Shown here: positions 7,687 to 16,389 of the stretch, piece by piece
Layout: each line of letters starts with the position of its first letter
How positions within the stretch are numbered: the first letter of the stretch is position 1
DNA from: Amaricoccus sp.
GTDB taxonomy: Bacteria; Pseudomonadota; Alphaproteobacteria; Rhodobacterales; Rhodobacteraceae
Reading direction: 5' to 3'
DNA length: 51,878 bases
Assembly (NCBI RefSeq): GCF_017993425.1
Contig: NZ_JAGOMQ010000031.1
Location: 1-51,878, forward strand
Program-made: the position numbers and the translations under genes
The notes under the pieces: model-generated
Told to the model about the DNA's origin: nothing
What the model saw: only the letters and a program-made list of their open reading frames with translations
The model's database searches: none

Positions 7687-8647
7687 GGATCCTCCACTCG
7701 ATCCCACGGTCCTCGACGGTGAAGAGCGCCGTGGCAAGGGTGTTCTCGTGGTCGGGATCGTCCGGCGCGTCGCGGCGGATCGGCAGCCCGGGACCGCCCG
7801 TGTCGCGAAGGATCGCGAGCGGCTCGCGGCCCTCCGCGACCAGCGCATCGCCGCGCGCCTGGCGGTCGCCGGAGGACTGCGTGACGATCTGGGCGCCGGC
7901 GTGGCGCAGCGCGTGGTTGGCGTGGAGCGCCGGGGTCGTGACCTCGGCGATGACGGTCTCGCCGCCGCCGAACTCGACGGAGAGGATGCGCCGGTCGCGG
8001 CGGTGGGTCAGGGCGAAGTGGAAGCCGCCCGAGGCGGGCGCGTCGCGCAGGAAGCTCTCGGCGGCGTCGAGGGTCTCGCGCGCGAGGAGGGCGCGGCCGA
8101 TCGCCATGCGCGGGACCTCCGGGTCGACGCCGGTCAGGCGGATGTTGTTGACCGTCTGCACGAGGCCCGCGTCGGTCCAGGCGAAGGTGTGGCCGGGGAT
8201 CGAGCCCGGGTAGCAGAAGCCGCGGAAGCCGGGCGCGCCTTCCGGGGCGACCTCGGCGATGAAGCAGGCGCCGCGGAAGAAGGGCAGGCCGTCCTCGTTG
8301 TGGGCGAGGACGGGCGCCGGGCCAGGCAGCATCACGGTGGTGCAGCCGTCGGGCGCCGTGGCGCGCAGGTCGCCGCGGCTGTTCCAGGCCATCACCTGCG
8401 CGAAGGGCAGGCCGAGGCCCTCGGCCAACCCCTCGATCTCGGCGTGGACGGAGGGGAAGCGGGCGCGCGTCGCCTCGGCGAGGCGGGCGACGCGGGCGGC
8501 GTGGCGCGGCGCGGTGATCTCGGCCCAGGGGGCCGAGGGCAGGAGATGGCGGTGGACGGCGTCGCGGCCGGCCCGGCCGAGGGCGCGGCCGATCTCCCGG
8601 GGCGCGCCGCCGAGGCGGACCCAGCCGAGGCTGCGCTCACTCGACAT
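7640..8647 (-). CDS. C45-family acyltransferase/peptidase (isopenicillin N acyltransferase-like)
   Basis: A 335-residue Ntn-hydrolase. The motif DGCTTV gives the self-processing nucleophile Cys102, where the precursor would cleave into two chains. The conserved HNEDG and the later VNNIRLTG and EFGGGE segments also fit C45 acyl-CoA:6-aminopenicillanate acyltransferase-like proteins. These enzymes make or break amide bonds of N-acyl amino acids and related compounds. The gene overlaps the preceding ATPase gene by 11 bases and belongs to an amino-acid uptake operon. It may deacylate an imported N-acyl amino acid; this role is inferred from context. Confidence 0.85.
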   Translation of the reverse strand: MSSERSLGWVRLGGAPREIGRALGRAGRDAVHRHLLPSAPWAEITAPRHAARVARLAEATRARFPSVHAEIEGLAEGLGLPFAQVMAWNSRGDLRATAPDGCTTVMLPGPAPVLAHNEDGLPFFRGACFIAEVAPEGAPGFRGFCYPGSIPGHTFAWTDAGLVQTVNNIRLTGVDPEVPRMAIGRALLARETLDAAESFLRDAPASGGFHFALTHRRDRRILSVEFGGGETVIAEVTTPALHANHALRHAGAQIVTQSSGDRQARGDALVAEGREPLAILRDTGGPGLPIRRDAPDDPDHENTLATALFTVEDRGIEWRIHDDADGPAAYAGTTA

Positions 8648-9365
8648 GCTGGAGGAAGTCCTTCAGGCGGTCGCTCGGCGGGCGGGAGAGGATCTCCACG
8701 GGGTGGCCGTCGACGGAGATCTTGCCGTGCTCCATGAAGATGAGCCGGGTGCCGACCTGCCGGGCGAAGGACATCTCGTGGGTGACGACCACCATCGTCA
8801 TGCCCTCCTGCGCGAGGCTGCGCATGACGTTCAGCACCTCCTGCTTCAGCTCGGGGTCGAGCGCCGAGGTCGGCTCGTCGAAGAGCATGACCTTGGGCCG
8901 GATCGCAAGCGCCCGGGCGATGGCGACGCGCTGCTGCTGGCCGCCGGAGAGCGCCGAGGGCACGTGGTTCGCCCGCTCGGCGAGGCCGACCTTGCGCAGG
9001 AGCTCCAGCGCCTGCGCCTCGGCCTCGGCCTTGCCGAGGCCGCGGACCTTGCGGGGGCCGAAGGCGACGTTCTCGAGCGCGGTCATCTGCGGGAAGAGGT
9101 TGAACTGCTGGAAGACCATGCCGGCCTCCTGGCGGATCTGCCGGAGCTGGCGCGCGCCGGCCTTGACCGAGATCCCGTCGACGACGAGGTCGCCGCCGGT
9201 GATCTTCTCCAGCCCGTTGATGCAGCGCAGGAGCGTCGACTTGCCGGAGCCGGAAGGGCCGATCAGCACGACGACCTCGCCGACGTCGATCGAGAGGTCG
9301 ACCTCGTCGAGCACCGTCAGCGTGCCGAAGTGCTTGGAGGTCTTGTGGAACTCGATGATGCTCAC
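8637..9365 (-). CDS. Polar amino-acid ABC transporter ATP-binding protein (GlnQ type)
   Basis: A 242-residue ATPase energising amino-acid import at the inner membrane. Walker [10 protein letters not shown] is at about 36-44, signature LSGGQQQR near 145 and Walker [13 protein letters not shown] follows. The N-terminal Y/F position before the core strand and the [13 protein letters not shown]-loop are typical of the polar amino-acid (PAAT) class. The start is the GTG at 9365, which overlaps the permease stop (GTGA); longer in-frame extensions would run through the permease gene. It works with the permease at 9362-10018 and the binding protein at 10077-10814. Confidence 0.95.
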   Translation of the reverse strand: MSIIEFHKTSKHFGTLTVLDEVDLSIDVGEVVVLIGPSGSGKSTLLRCINGLEKITGGDLVVDGISVKAGARQLRQIRQEAGMVFQQFNLFPQMTALENVAFGPRKVRGLGKAEAEAQALELLRKVGLAERANHVPSALSGGQQQRVAIARALAIRPKVMLFDEPTSALDPELKQEVLNVMRSLAQEGMTMVVVTHEMSFARQVGTRLIFMEHGKISVDGHPVEILSRPPSDRLKDFLQHVE

Positions 9366-10018
9366 AGGATCCTCATGCGCTTTTCGAGCAGCCGCAGGAT
9401 CAGCGTCAGCGTGCCGGTCATGACGAGGTAGAGGACGGCGACCGCGGTCCAGATCTCGACCGCGCGGAAGTTCGACGCCATGATCTCCTGGCCGGTCCGG
9501 GTCAGCTCGCCGACGCCGATGACGATGAAGAGCGAGGTGTCCTTGAGGCTGACGATGAACTGGTTGCCGAGGGGCGGGATCAGCCGGCGGAAGGCGAGCG
9601 GGCCGACGATGTAAGCGAGCACCTTCCACTGCGGCAGGCCGATGGCGAGGCCCGCCTCGGTCAGTCCCTTGGGGATCGAGAGGAAGGCGCCGCGGACGAT
9701 CTCGGCGATGTAGGCGCCGGCGTTGACGACGATGGCGAGCACCGCCGCCGTCATCGGATCCATGCGCACGCCCGCCAGCACCGGCAGGGCGAAGTAGAGG
9801 AACATCACCTGCACGACGATCGGCGTGCCGCGGATCAGCTCGATATAGGCGAAGGCGATCGCGTTCAGGACCGGCCCGCCATAGGCGCGCATCAGGCCGG
9901 CGATCAGGCCGAGGATCGTGCCGCCGACGAGGCCGGCGGCGGCGATGAAGATGGTGATCCTCGCGCCGGCCATGAGCTGCGGCATGAAGGACGGGATGAC
10001 GGACCAGTCGATCTCCAA
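9362..10018 (-). CDS. Polar amino-acid ABC transporter permease (GlnP/HisM type)
   Basis: A 218-residue inner-membrane protein with about five transmembrane segments. The segment [14 protein letters not shown] and the EAA-loop region [19 protein letters not shown] are diagnostic of PAAT permeases. There is only one permease gene, so it probably forms a homodimer, as in GlnHPQ. It is coupled by GTGA to the ATPase and lies about 60 bases after the binding-protein gene. The substrate class is amino acids; the exact one is not determined by sequence. Confidence 0.95.
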   Translation of the reverse strand: MEIDWSVIPSFMPQLMAGARITIFIAAAGLVGGTILGLIAGLMRAYGGPVLNAIAFAYIELIRGTPIVVQVMFLYFALPVLAGVRMDPMTAAVLAIVVNAGAYIAEIVRGAFLSIPKGLTEAGLAIGLPQWKVLAYIVGPLAFRRLIPPLGNQFIVSLKDTSLFIVIGVGELTRTGQEIMASNFRAVEIWTAVAVLYLVMTGTLTLILRLLEKRMRIL

Positions 10019-10076
10019 GGGGCGGGCCTCCGTGGCATTGGAAACAGGGGGCGGCCCGGCCGCCCCCGGGGAGGCG

Positions 10077-10814
10077 TCAGCTCGCCGGCTTCACGCCGAA
10101 CCACTTCTCGTAGATCGCGTCGTAGCGGCCGTCGGCCTTCATGGCGGCGAGCGCCTCGTTGACCTTGGCGGTCAGCTCGCTGCCCTTGGGAAAGCCGATG
10201 CCGTATTCATGCGCCATCATCTGCTCGCCCACGGCCTTCACCGCGCCGCCGCCGGCGGTGGCGATGTAGTAGAGGACGTTCGGCGTGTCGTGCATCGCCG
10301 CGTCGACGCCGCCGGTGCGCAGCTCGAGATAGGCGTTGTCGATGTTGGGGAACTTGCGGAGCTCGGTGTCCTTGAAGTTCTCCTCGGCGTAGTCCGACGA
10401 CGAGGTGCCGGTCTTCAGCGCGAGCTTCTTGCCGGCGAGGTCGGCGTAGCCGGTGATCTCGCTGTCGGCCGGGACCATGAGGAGGAGGCCGCTGTCATAG
10501 TAGCCGTCGGAGAAGTCGATGACCTCCTGGCGCTCGGGCTTGATGGTGATCCCGGCCAGCGCGACGTCGACCTGGCCGGTCTGGAGCGCCGGGATGATGC
10601 CGGCGAAGTCCATCGGGCGGAGTTCGTAGGTGACGCCGATCTCCTGGGCGATGGCGTCCCACATGTCGATGTCGAAGCCGACGTACTTGTCGCCTTCCTT
10701 GAACTCGAAGGGCACGAAGGCGGTGTCGATGGCGACGACGAGATCCTGGGCGCGGGCGGTCCCGACGCCGAGGGCGAGCACGGCGGCTCCGACGAGTGTC
10801 ACGAGGCTTTTCAT
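10077..10814 (-). CDS. GlnH-like periplasmic amino-acid-binding protein
   Basis: A 245-residue periplasmic binding protein. A signal peptide of about 24 residues ([16 protein letters not shown] then ARAQ) precedes a mature protein that closely follows E. coli Gln[58 protein letters not shown] and [12 protein letters not shown]. The ATG at 10814 is chosen because it begins the signal peptide; 28 upstream in-frame codons lack coding character. It is the first gene of its operon and is divergent from a class-III aminotransferase. GlnH likeness suggests glutamine or a related amide amino acid, but the C45 and BKACE neighbours point to another substrate. Confidence 0.93.
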   Translation of the reverse strand: MKSLVTLVGAAVLALGVGTARAQDLVVAIDTAFVPFEFKEGDKYVGFDIDMWDAIAQEIGVTYELRPMDFAGIIPALQTGQVDVALAGITIKPERQEVIDFSDGYYDSGLLLMVPADSEITGYADLAGKKLALKTGTSSSDYAEENFKDTELRKFPNIDNAYLELRTGGVDAAMHDTPNVLYYIATAGGGAVKAVGEQMMAHEYGIGFPKGSELTAKVNEALAAMKADGRYDAIYEKWFGVKPAS

Positions 10815-10850
10815 CGCGGGGTTCCCTGTTGCTGTGCGGTCTGATGCGGG

Positions 10851-10917
10851 CGCAAATCGTGTCCGGCGAGCGCAAATAAGTTTGCATGAATCGCCCATTC
10901 GTGCAAGTTATTTTGCG
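10851..10917. promoter_or_regulatory. Repeated CGCAAA sites in the divergent control region
   Basis: CGCAAAT occurs at 10851 and 10871, 20 bp apart on the same strand. The second belongs to the near-palindrome CGCAAATAAGTTTGCA (10871-10886), and an inverted relative TGCAAGTTATTTTGCG lies at 10902-10917. The pattern lies between the binding-protein gene and the aminotransferase gene and is a likely operator for the local RpiR regulator. Confidence 0.55.
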
Positions 10918-10940
10918 AGACCTTCCTGCTGCGCAAGAGG

Positions 10941-12278
10941 ATGACAGCCGTGCCCGACCACGTCTTCGGCCGTTCCACCAAGGGCGTCCTGCCGACCGCC
11001 GTTCGGGGCGACGGCTGCTACATCGTCGATTCCGCGGGCAAGCGGTATCTCGACGGCTCCGGCGGCGCGGCGGTGTCCTGTCTCGGGCATTCCGACGCGA
11101 AGGTCCGCGCGGCGATCCGCGGCCAGCTCGATGCGCTCGCCTTCGCGCATACCGGCTTCTTCACCACGGAGGCCGCCGAGTCGCTGGCCGACCGCCTCGC
11201 CGCCGAGGCGCCGGCGGGGCTGGAGCGGGTCTATCTCGTCTCCGGCGGGTCGGAGGCGATGGAGGCGGCGCTGAAGCTCGCGCGGCAATACATGGTCGAG
11301 ACCGGCCAGCCCGGCCGCCACCGGGTGATCGCCCGCCGCCAGAGCTACCACGGCAACACGCTCGGCGCGCTCGCCGCCGGCGGCAACGCCTGGCGGCGCG
11401 CGCCCTTCGCGCCCTTGCTCGTCGAGACGAGCCATATTTCCCCCTGCTATGCGTATCGCGAGCGCCGCGAGGGCGAGAGCGTCGAGGCCTACGGCCTCCG
11501 CGCCGCCGACGAGCTCGAGGCCGAGATCCTGCGCCTCGGGCCGGAGACGGTGATGGCCTTCCTCTGCGAGCCGGTGGTCGGCGCCACCGCCGGCGCCGTG
11601 CCGGCCGTCCCGGGCTACCTCAGGCGCATCCGCGAGATCTGCGACCGGCACGGCGTCCTGCTGATCCTCGACGAGGTGATGTGCGGCATGGGCCGCACCG
11701 GCCACCTCTTCGCCTGCGCCGAGGACGGCGTCGCGCCCGATATCCTCGCCATCGCCAAGGGGCTCGGCGCGGGCTACCAGCCGATCGGCGCCATGCTTTG
11801 CACCGGCGCGATCTACGACGCCATCGCGGCCGGCAGCGGGTTCTTCCAGCACGGCCACACCTATATGGGCCATCCGATGGCCGCCGCCGCCGCCGGGGCC
11901 GTGCTCTCGCGCCTCCTCGACGACGGCGTGCTCGCGCGCGTCCTGCCGCAGGGCGAGAAGCTCGACGCCGCGCTGCGGGCCGAGCTGGGCCAGCATCCGC
12001 ACGTGGGCGACATCCGCGGCCGCGGGCTCTTCCGCGGCGTCGAGATCGTCGCCGACCGCGAGACCAGGGCCCCCTTGGACCCGGCCCGCGGCGTGAACAA
12101 GAAGATCAAGGCCCTCGCCTTCGAGGCCGGCCTCATCTGCTACCCGATGGGCGGCACCGTCGACGGCGTGCAGGGCGACCACGTCCTCCTCGCGCCGCCC
12201 TTCATCATCGAGGATTCCCAGATCGACGAGCTGGTGACGAAGCTCTCCGGCGCCATCCGCGGCGCGCTCGCCGCATGA
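10941..12278 (+). CDS. Class-III PLP-dependent aminotransferase
   Basis: A 445-residue transaminase of the omega/beta-amino-acid type. Fold-type I features are in place: SGGSEAMEAALKLAR, SYHGNT near 135-140, the cofactor Asp244 in ILDEVMCGMGRTG, and the Schiff-base Lys273 in AIAKGLGAGYQP. It would remove the amino group from an imported amino acid. It overlaps the BKACE gene by ATGA and is divergent from an amino-acid ABC transporter. AAGAGG abuts the ATG at 10941, so the GTG at 10950 (spacing about 9) is a possible alternative start. Pairing with BKACE suggests a beta-amino acid that yields a beta-keto acid. Confidence 0.92.
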   Translation: MTAVPDHVFGRSTKGVLPTAVRGDGCYIVDSAGKRYLDGSGGAAVSCLGHSDAKVRAAIRGQLDALAFAHTGFFTTEAAESLADRLAAEAPAGLERVYLVSGGSEAMEAALKLARQYMVETGQPGRHRVIARRQSYHGNTLGALAAGGNAWRRAPFAPLLVETSHISPCYAYRERREGESVEAYGLRAADELEAEILRLGPETVMAFLCEPVVGATAGAVPAVPGYLRRIREICDRHGVLLILDEVMCGMGRTGHLFACAEDGVAPDILAIAKGLGAGYQPIGAMLCTGAIYDAIAAGSGFFQHGHTYMGHPMAAAAAGAVLSRLLDDGVLARVLPQGEKLDAALRAELGQHPHVGDIRGRGLFRGVEIVADRETRAPLDPARGVNKKIKALAFEAGLICYPMGGTVDGVQGDHVLLAPPFIIEDSQIDELVTKLSGAIRGALAA

Positions 12279-13054
12279 CGCCGCTCGCCCGCATCATGGT
12301 GGCGCCGAACGGGGCGCGCAAGACCAAGGCCGACCATCCGGCGCTGCCGGTCACCATCCCCGAGATCGTCGCCTGCGCGAGCGCCTGCCACGCCGCGGGG
12401 GCCGACGGCCTGCACGCCCATGTCCGCGACGCCGAGGGCGGCCACGTTCTCGACGCCGGCCTCTACGCCGAGCTTCTGGTCGAGCTCGCCCGCGTCGTCC
12501 CTGCGATGCAGGTGCAGGTCACCACCGAGGCCGTCGGCCGCTACACGCCCGCCGAGCAGCGCCGCCTCGTCGAGACGCTGCGTCCGCCCGCGGTCTCCAT
12601 CGCGCTGCGCGAGATCACGGCCGAGCCGGACATGCGCGTCACCACACGCTTCTTCCGCTTCTGCGCGGAGGCGGGCATCGCCGTGCAGCATATTCTCTAC
12701 GATCCGGACGAGGTCGATCGCCTGGCGTCGCTCGTGCGGGACGGCGTCGTTCCCGCCGACGGCCTCCAGCTCATCCATGTCCTCGGCCGCTACACGCCGG
12801 GACAGGTGTCCTCGCCGGCCGACCTCGCGGCGCCGGTCGCGCGGCTCGCCGCGACCGGCCTTTCGGCCGACTGGGCGGTCTGCGCCTTCGGCCCGGCCGA
12901 GACCGCCATCCTTGTCGAAGCCTGTCGCCTGGGCGGCAAGGCCCGGATCGGCTTCGAGAACAACCTCCTGAACGCCAACGGCGTCGTCGCCACGGACAAT
13001 GCCGAGCGCGTGGCCGAACTCGCCGATCGAGTTGGAGGGCGCGATCCTTCGTGA
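12275..13054 (+). CDS. BKACE-family beta-keto acid cleavage enzyme, altered C-terminus
   Basis: A 259-residue TIM-barrel enzyme of the DUF849/BKACE family, which condenses a beta-keto acid with acetyl-CoA to give acetoacetate and a new acyl-CoA. Metal ligands His46 and His48 are in GLHAHVRD; the VTTEAVGRY (Glu85), HILYDPDEV and RIGFENNLLNANG segments are present. The usual GxEDN is GFENN here. Family members are normally about 270-310 residues and end with a helix around TPAEARAILGL; here the frame ends at DRVGGRDPS, so about 20 terminal residues are missing or shifted. It may be functional or newly damaged. Coupled by ATGA to the aminotransferase. Confidence 0.85.
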   Translation: MTPLARIMVAPNGARKTKADHPALPVTIPEIVACASACHAAGADGLHAHVRDAEGGHVLDAGLYAELLVELARVVPAMQVQVTTEAVGRYTPAEQRRLVETLRPPAVSIALREITAEPDMRVTTRFFRFCAEAGIAVQHILYDPDEVDRLASLVRDGVVPADGLQLIHVLGRYTPGQVSSPADLAAPVARLAATGLSADWAVCAFGPAETAILVEACRLGGKARIGFENNLLNANGVVATDNAERVAELADRVGGRDPS

Positions 13055-13332
13055 TCAACGGGGCGGAAACGATCGCTGGAGTGGGGCGCTGCCAGGGAGC
13101 TGCCCGCCAGCCGGCCGGCGCACGATCAGCGGCTGCCTGCGAGGCGGGCTTCCGCGACACCGCCCACTTTTCAGGACGTTCCGGAGCTACGAGGGCGTAA
13201 CGCCCGGGCATTGCAGGCTGGCGCTCCGCGGCGAAGTGGGACGTCCTGGATCGACCGTCGGCCCCTCTGGCGGGATCGTTGCTCGGTGGAAGGGCTTGCC
13301 GCGTGGGTTGCGGGCGCGCGTCGTCCCGCGGA
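13055..13332. other. Gene-free stretch after the BKACE gene
   Basis: About 280 bases between convergent operons. No reading frame resembles a known family, and I could not find the missing BKACE tail in it. It may be an insertion or deletion scar. No hairpin followed by a T-run was seen. Confidence 0.5.
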
Positions 13333-14367
13333 TCAGACGCGCTCGGCGAGGGTGGCGAGGGCTCGCGTCCGGTCTAGCGAACCGACCTGACGCCCGCCAT
13401 CCAGCACCGGAAGCATACCGGTGGCCGCGACCAGCTCGGGCGCGATCTCGGAGATCGTGGCGTCGGCGCGGATCCCGCTGGTCGCCGTTCCGTCGTCCAC
13501 CGGAGTCATCAGCGAGGAGACGCGGATGACGCGCGCCGGCGACACCTTGGCGACGAAGCGGCGGACGTAGTCGGTCGCCGGCCTTGTCACCAACTCCTCG
13601 GGGGTGCCGATCTGCACGATGCGGCCGCCCTCCATGATGACGATGCGGTCGGCGAGGCGGATCGCCTCGTCGAGGTCGTGGGTGACGAAGATCACCGTGC
13701 GGTTGTGCAGCTCCTGGAGCCGCAGCACCTCGGCCTGGAGGTCGGCGCGGATCAGCGGGTCGAGGGCGGAGAACGGCTCGTCGAGGAACCAGAAGTCGGG
13801 GTTGGTTGTCAGCGAGCGTGCGATGCCGACCCGCTGCTGCTGGCCGCCGGAGAGCTCGGCCGGGAAGCGGCCCTCGCGGCCCTGGAGCCCGACGGTCTCG
13901 ATCAGCTCGCGGGCGCTGGCGCGGGCCTCGGCGCGGGGCACGCCCTGGACCTCGAGCGGGAAGGCGACGTTGTCGAGCGCGGTGCGGTTCGGGAGCAGCG
14001 CGAAGTGCTGGAAGACCATGCCCATGCGCCTGCGGCGGAGCTCGACCAACGCCTTTGGCCCGAGGGTCAGTATGTCCTCGCCGTCGTAGAGGACCTGCCC
14101 GGCGGTGGGCTCGATCAGGCGGGTCAGGCAGCGGAGCAGCGTCGACTTGCCGGAGCCCGAAAGCCCCATGATGACGAAGACCTCGCCGCGGAGGATGCGG
14201 AAGGCCGCGTCCTGGACCGCTCCGACGAGGCCGGCCGCCGCCAGCGCGTCCTGGGTGCGCGCGGGGGAAGGGAGCTGCCCGAAGGCGGCGGCGCCGGGGC
14301 CGAAGACCTTCCAGACGCCGCGCGCCTCGAGCGCGACCGGGCGCGGGGCGAGATCGGTCTCAGACAT
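13333..14367 (-). CDS. Glycine-betaine/proline-type ABC transporter ATPase
   Basis: A 344-residue ATPase of the quaternary-amine class (ProV/OpuAA). Walker A GLSGSGKST is at 68-76, Q-loop VFQHFALLPNRT, signature [13 protein letters not shown], Walker B FWFLDEPFSALDPL and H-loop VTHD. Residues about 275-340 form a short regulatory tail, probably a single CBS-like unit (SLMTPVDDG to the end), shorter than the double CBS of ProV. The start overlaps the permease gene by 8 bases. It energises uptake by the permease at 14360-16330 with the binding protein at 16390-17346. Confidence 0.93.
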   Translation of the reverse strand: MSETDLAPRPVALEARGVWKVFGPGAAAFGQLPSPARTQDALAAAGLVGAVQDAAFRILRGEVFVIMGLSGSGKSTLLRCLTRLIEPTAGQVLYDGEDILTLGPKALVELRRRRMGMVFQHFALLPNRTALDNVAFPLEVQGVPRAEARASARELIETVGLQGREGRFPAELSGGQQQRVGIARSLTTNPDFWFLDEPFSALDPLIRADLQAEVLRLQELHNRTVIFVTHDLDEAIRLADRIVIMEGGRIVQIGTPEELVTRPATDYVRRFVAKVSPARVIRVSSLMTPVDDGTATSGIRADATISEIAPELVAATGMLPVLDGGRQVGSLDRTRALATLAERV

Positions 14368-16330
14368 GAAGCGTCCCTTCGTGCCGGGCCGCGCGCGTGG
14401 CGGCGGCCTTGAGGAGTGCGTCGAAGACGAGGGCGATGCAGGCGACGCAGAGGCCGGCGACGATGCCCGGTCCGGTCTGTCCGCGGGAGAGGGCGGTGAA
14501 GACGTCCTGCCCGAGCTCGCGCGTGCCGACGAGCGCTGCGATGACCAGCATGGAGAGCGCCATCATCGTCGTCTGGTTCACCCCGAGGAGGAGCGTCGGA
14601 AGGGCCGCGGGCAGGCGCACGAAGCGGAAGGTCTGCCAGGGCGTGCAGCCGGACATCGCTGCGGCCTCGATGCGCTCCGAGGGCACGTGCGCCATGCAGG
14701 CCATCCCGTAGCGCACCGCCGGAGCGATCGCGTAGGAGGTGATGGCGATCAGCGCCGAGAAGTCGCCGTTGCGGAAGAGCATGACGGCGGGAAGGAGGTA
14801 CACGAGGGTCGGGAGAGTCTGGAGGGTGTCGAGCACGAGCTGGACCGGTCCGTGCAGCTTCGGGCGTCCCGCGGCCCAGATGCCGAAGGGCATCCCGATC
14901 GCGAGCGCGATCGCGACCGACAGGATCGTCAGGTAGAGCGACCCCATCGCGGCCGTCCAGTAGCCGGTGACGACGATGAAGAGGAGGAGGAGCGCGACGT
15001 AGAGGCCGGTCCGGACGCCGCCGAGCACGTAGCCGGCCAAGCCCGTGAGCGCGATAAGGATGGCCCACGGGATGGCGAGCAGCAGGTCGCGGAACGGGTT
15101 CATCACCGAGAGCAGCAGCGCGGTGCGGATCGCCTCGAGGGGGCCGTAGAAGTTCTGGTTGATGAAGCTGACGGCGCCGTTCCAGAACGGCGCCGTGGTC
15201 AGCGCCCACTTTTCCGGCCAGGCGGCGAGGGCGGGGATCGCGAGGCTCGCCAGCGTCGGGACGAGGAGGAGGGCGAGGGCCATGACGGTGTCGCGGCGGG
15301 TCCAGAGGCCATGGCGGCCGGTCGACTGGTTGCGCGCGGCCGCCTGGGTCAGCCGGTCGAGGACGACGGCGAGGGCGACGATGGCCATGCCGGCCTCGAA
15401 GCCCGCGCCGAAGTCGAGGCGCCGGAGCGCCCGCAGCACGTCGTAGCCGAGCCCGCCCGCGCCGATCATCGAGGCGATGATGACCATGTTGAGCGTCATC
15501 ATCACCACCTGGTTGAGGCCGATGGCGAGCCGCGGCACCGCGACCGGGAGCTCGACCTTCCAGAGCGTCTGCGCGCGGCTGCACCCGGTCATGCGGGCGA
15601 GCTCGAGGGTCTCGGCCGGCACCGAGCGCAGCGCGAGGACGGTGGCGTGGACCATCGGCGGCAGGGCGTAGACGACGGTCGCGAAGACGGCGGCGCTCGG
15701 GCCGTAGCCGAAGAGGAGCAAGGTCGGCAGCAGGTAGGAGAAGATCGGCACGGTCTGCATGACGTTCATGACCGCGCGCAGCACGCCCTCCGCCCCGGGC
15801 GAGCGGTAGGCCCAGATGCCGAGGGCGAGGCCGATGGCGAGCGCCGCGACGACGCAGAGCGCCACCGAGGCGAGCGTGGTCATCGCCGAGATCCAGAGGC
15901 CGAAGAAGACGAGGTAGGCGCCGGCGGCGAGCGTCATGAGCGCGAGGCCGCGGCCGGAGAGCCGCAGCGCGAGGAGCGCCGTCGCCAGGATGACGCCGAG
16001 CCAGCTCAGGGGCGGCACGAGCTGGGTCTTGTTGAAGCCCGCGCCCTTCACCACGCCGTCGGCGAGCAGGACCTTCAGCCAGTCGATGGGGGCTTCCGCG
16101 GCGGCGGCGAGGGCGCGCGAGAGGTCGGCGACCTTGACGCCGCCGATCGACGCGTCGCGGGCGAACCAGTTGAGCCCGCCGCCGACCCAATCGGCGATCG
16201 GCAGCGGCGGCTGCTCCGGCAGATAGCCGAGCGACGCCGGGAAGGCGAAGCCGAGCGTCGCCACCAGGACGAGGAAGACCGGGACGGTCCAGTCGCGCTT
16301 CCAGCGCACCGTGTCGCTCGACATTGCCAT
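14360..16330 (-). CDS. Glycine-betaine-type ABC permease with two fused permease domains
   Basis: A 656-residue inner-membrane protein with two tandem BPD_transp_1 domains. The first centres on residues about 160-310 (VMQTVPIFSYLLPTLLLF, later RMTGCSRAQTLWKVELP). The second repeats the pattern (LDTLQTLPTLVYLLPAVMLF, later AMSGCTPWQTFRFVRLP). ProW and OpuAB have only one such domain of about 300-350 residues, so this is an internal duplication or fusion that makes both halves of the channel in one chain. The ATG at 16330 is preferred because a longer frame would run into the binding-protein gene. It overlaps the ATPase gene by 8 bases. Confidence 0.92.
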   Translation of the reverse strand: MAMSSDTVRWKRDWTVPVFLVLVATLGFAFPASLGYLPEQPPLPIADWVGGGLNWFARDASIGGVKVADLSRALAAAAEAPIDWLKVLLADGVVKGAGFNKTQLVPPLSWLGVILATALLALRLSGRGLALMTLAAGAYLVFFGLWISAMTTLASVALCVVAALAIGLALGIWAYRSPGAEGVLRAVMNVMQTVPIFSYLLPTLLLFGYGPSAAVFATVVYALPPMVHATVLALRSVPAETLELARMTGCSRAQTLWKVELPVAVPRLAIGLNQVVMMTLNMVIIASMIGAGGLGYDVLRALRRLDFGAGFEAGMAIVALAVVLDRLTQAAARNQSTGRHGLWTRRDTVMALALLLVPTLASLAIPALAAWPEKWALTTAPFWNGAVSFINQNFYGPLEAIRTALLLSVMNPFRDLLLAIPWAILIALTGLAGYVLGGVRTGLYVALLLLFIVVTGYWTAAMGSLYLTILSVAIALAIGMPFGIWAAGRPKLHGPVQLVLDTLQTLPTLVYLLPAVMLFRNGDFSALIAITSYAIAPAVRYGMACMAHVPSERIEAAAMSGCTPWQTFRFVRLPAALPTLLLGVNQTTMMALSMLVIAALVGTRELGQDVFTALSRGQTGPGIVAGLCVACIALVFDALLKAAATRAARHEGTLHV

Positions 16331-16389
16331 GAGACCGCCGCTCGCTCGCCGTCGGGGGATGGCGCGGGCCGCCGGCCCGCGCCAATGCC

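Noticed and set aside
13055-13332. Possible transposase or integrase remnant after the BKACE gene.
   Set aside because: Some frames look vaguely like the tails of transposases, but no motif could be defended in any frame.
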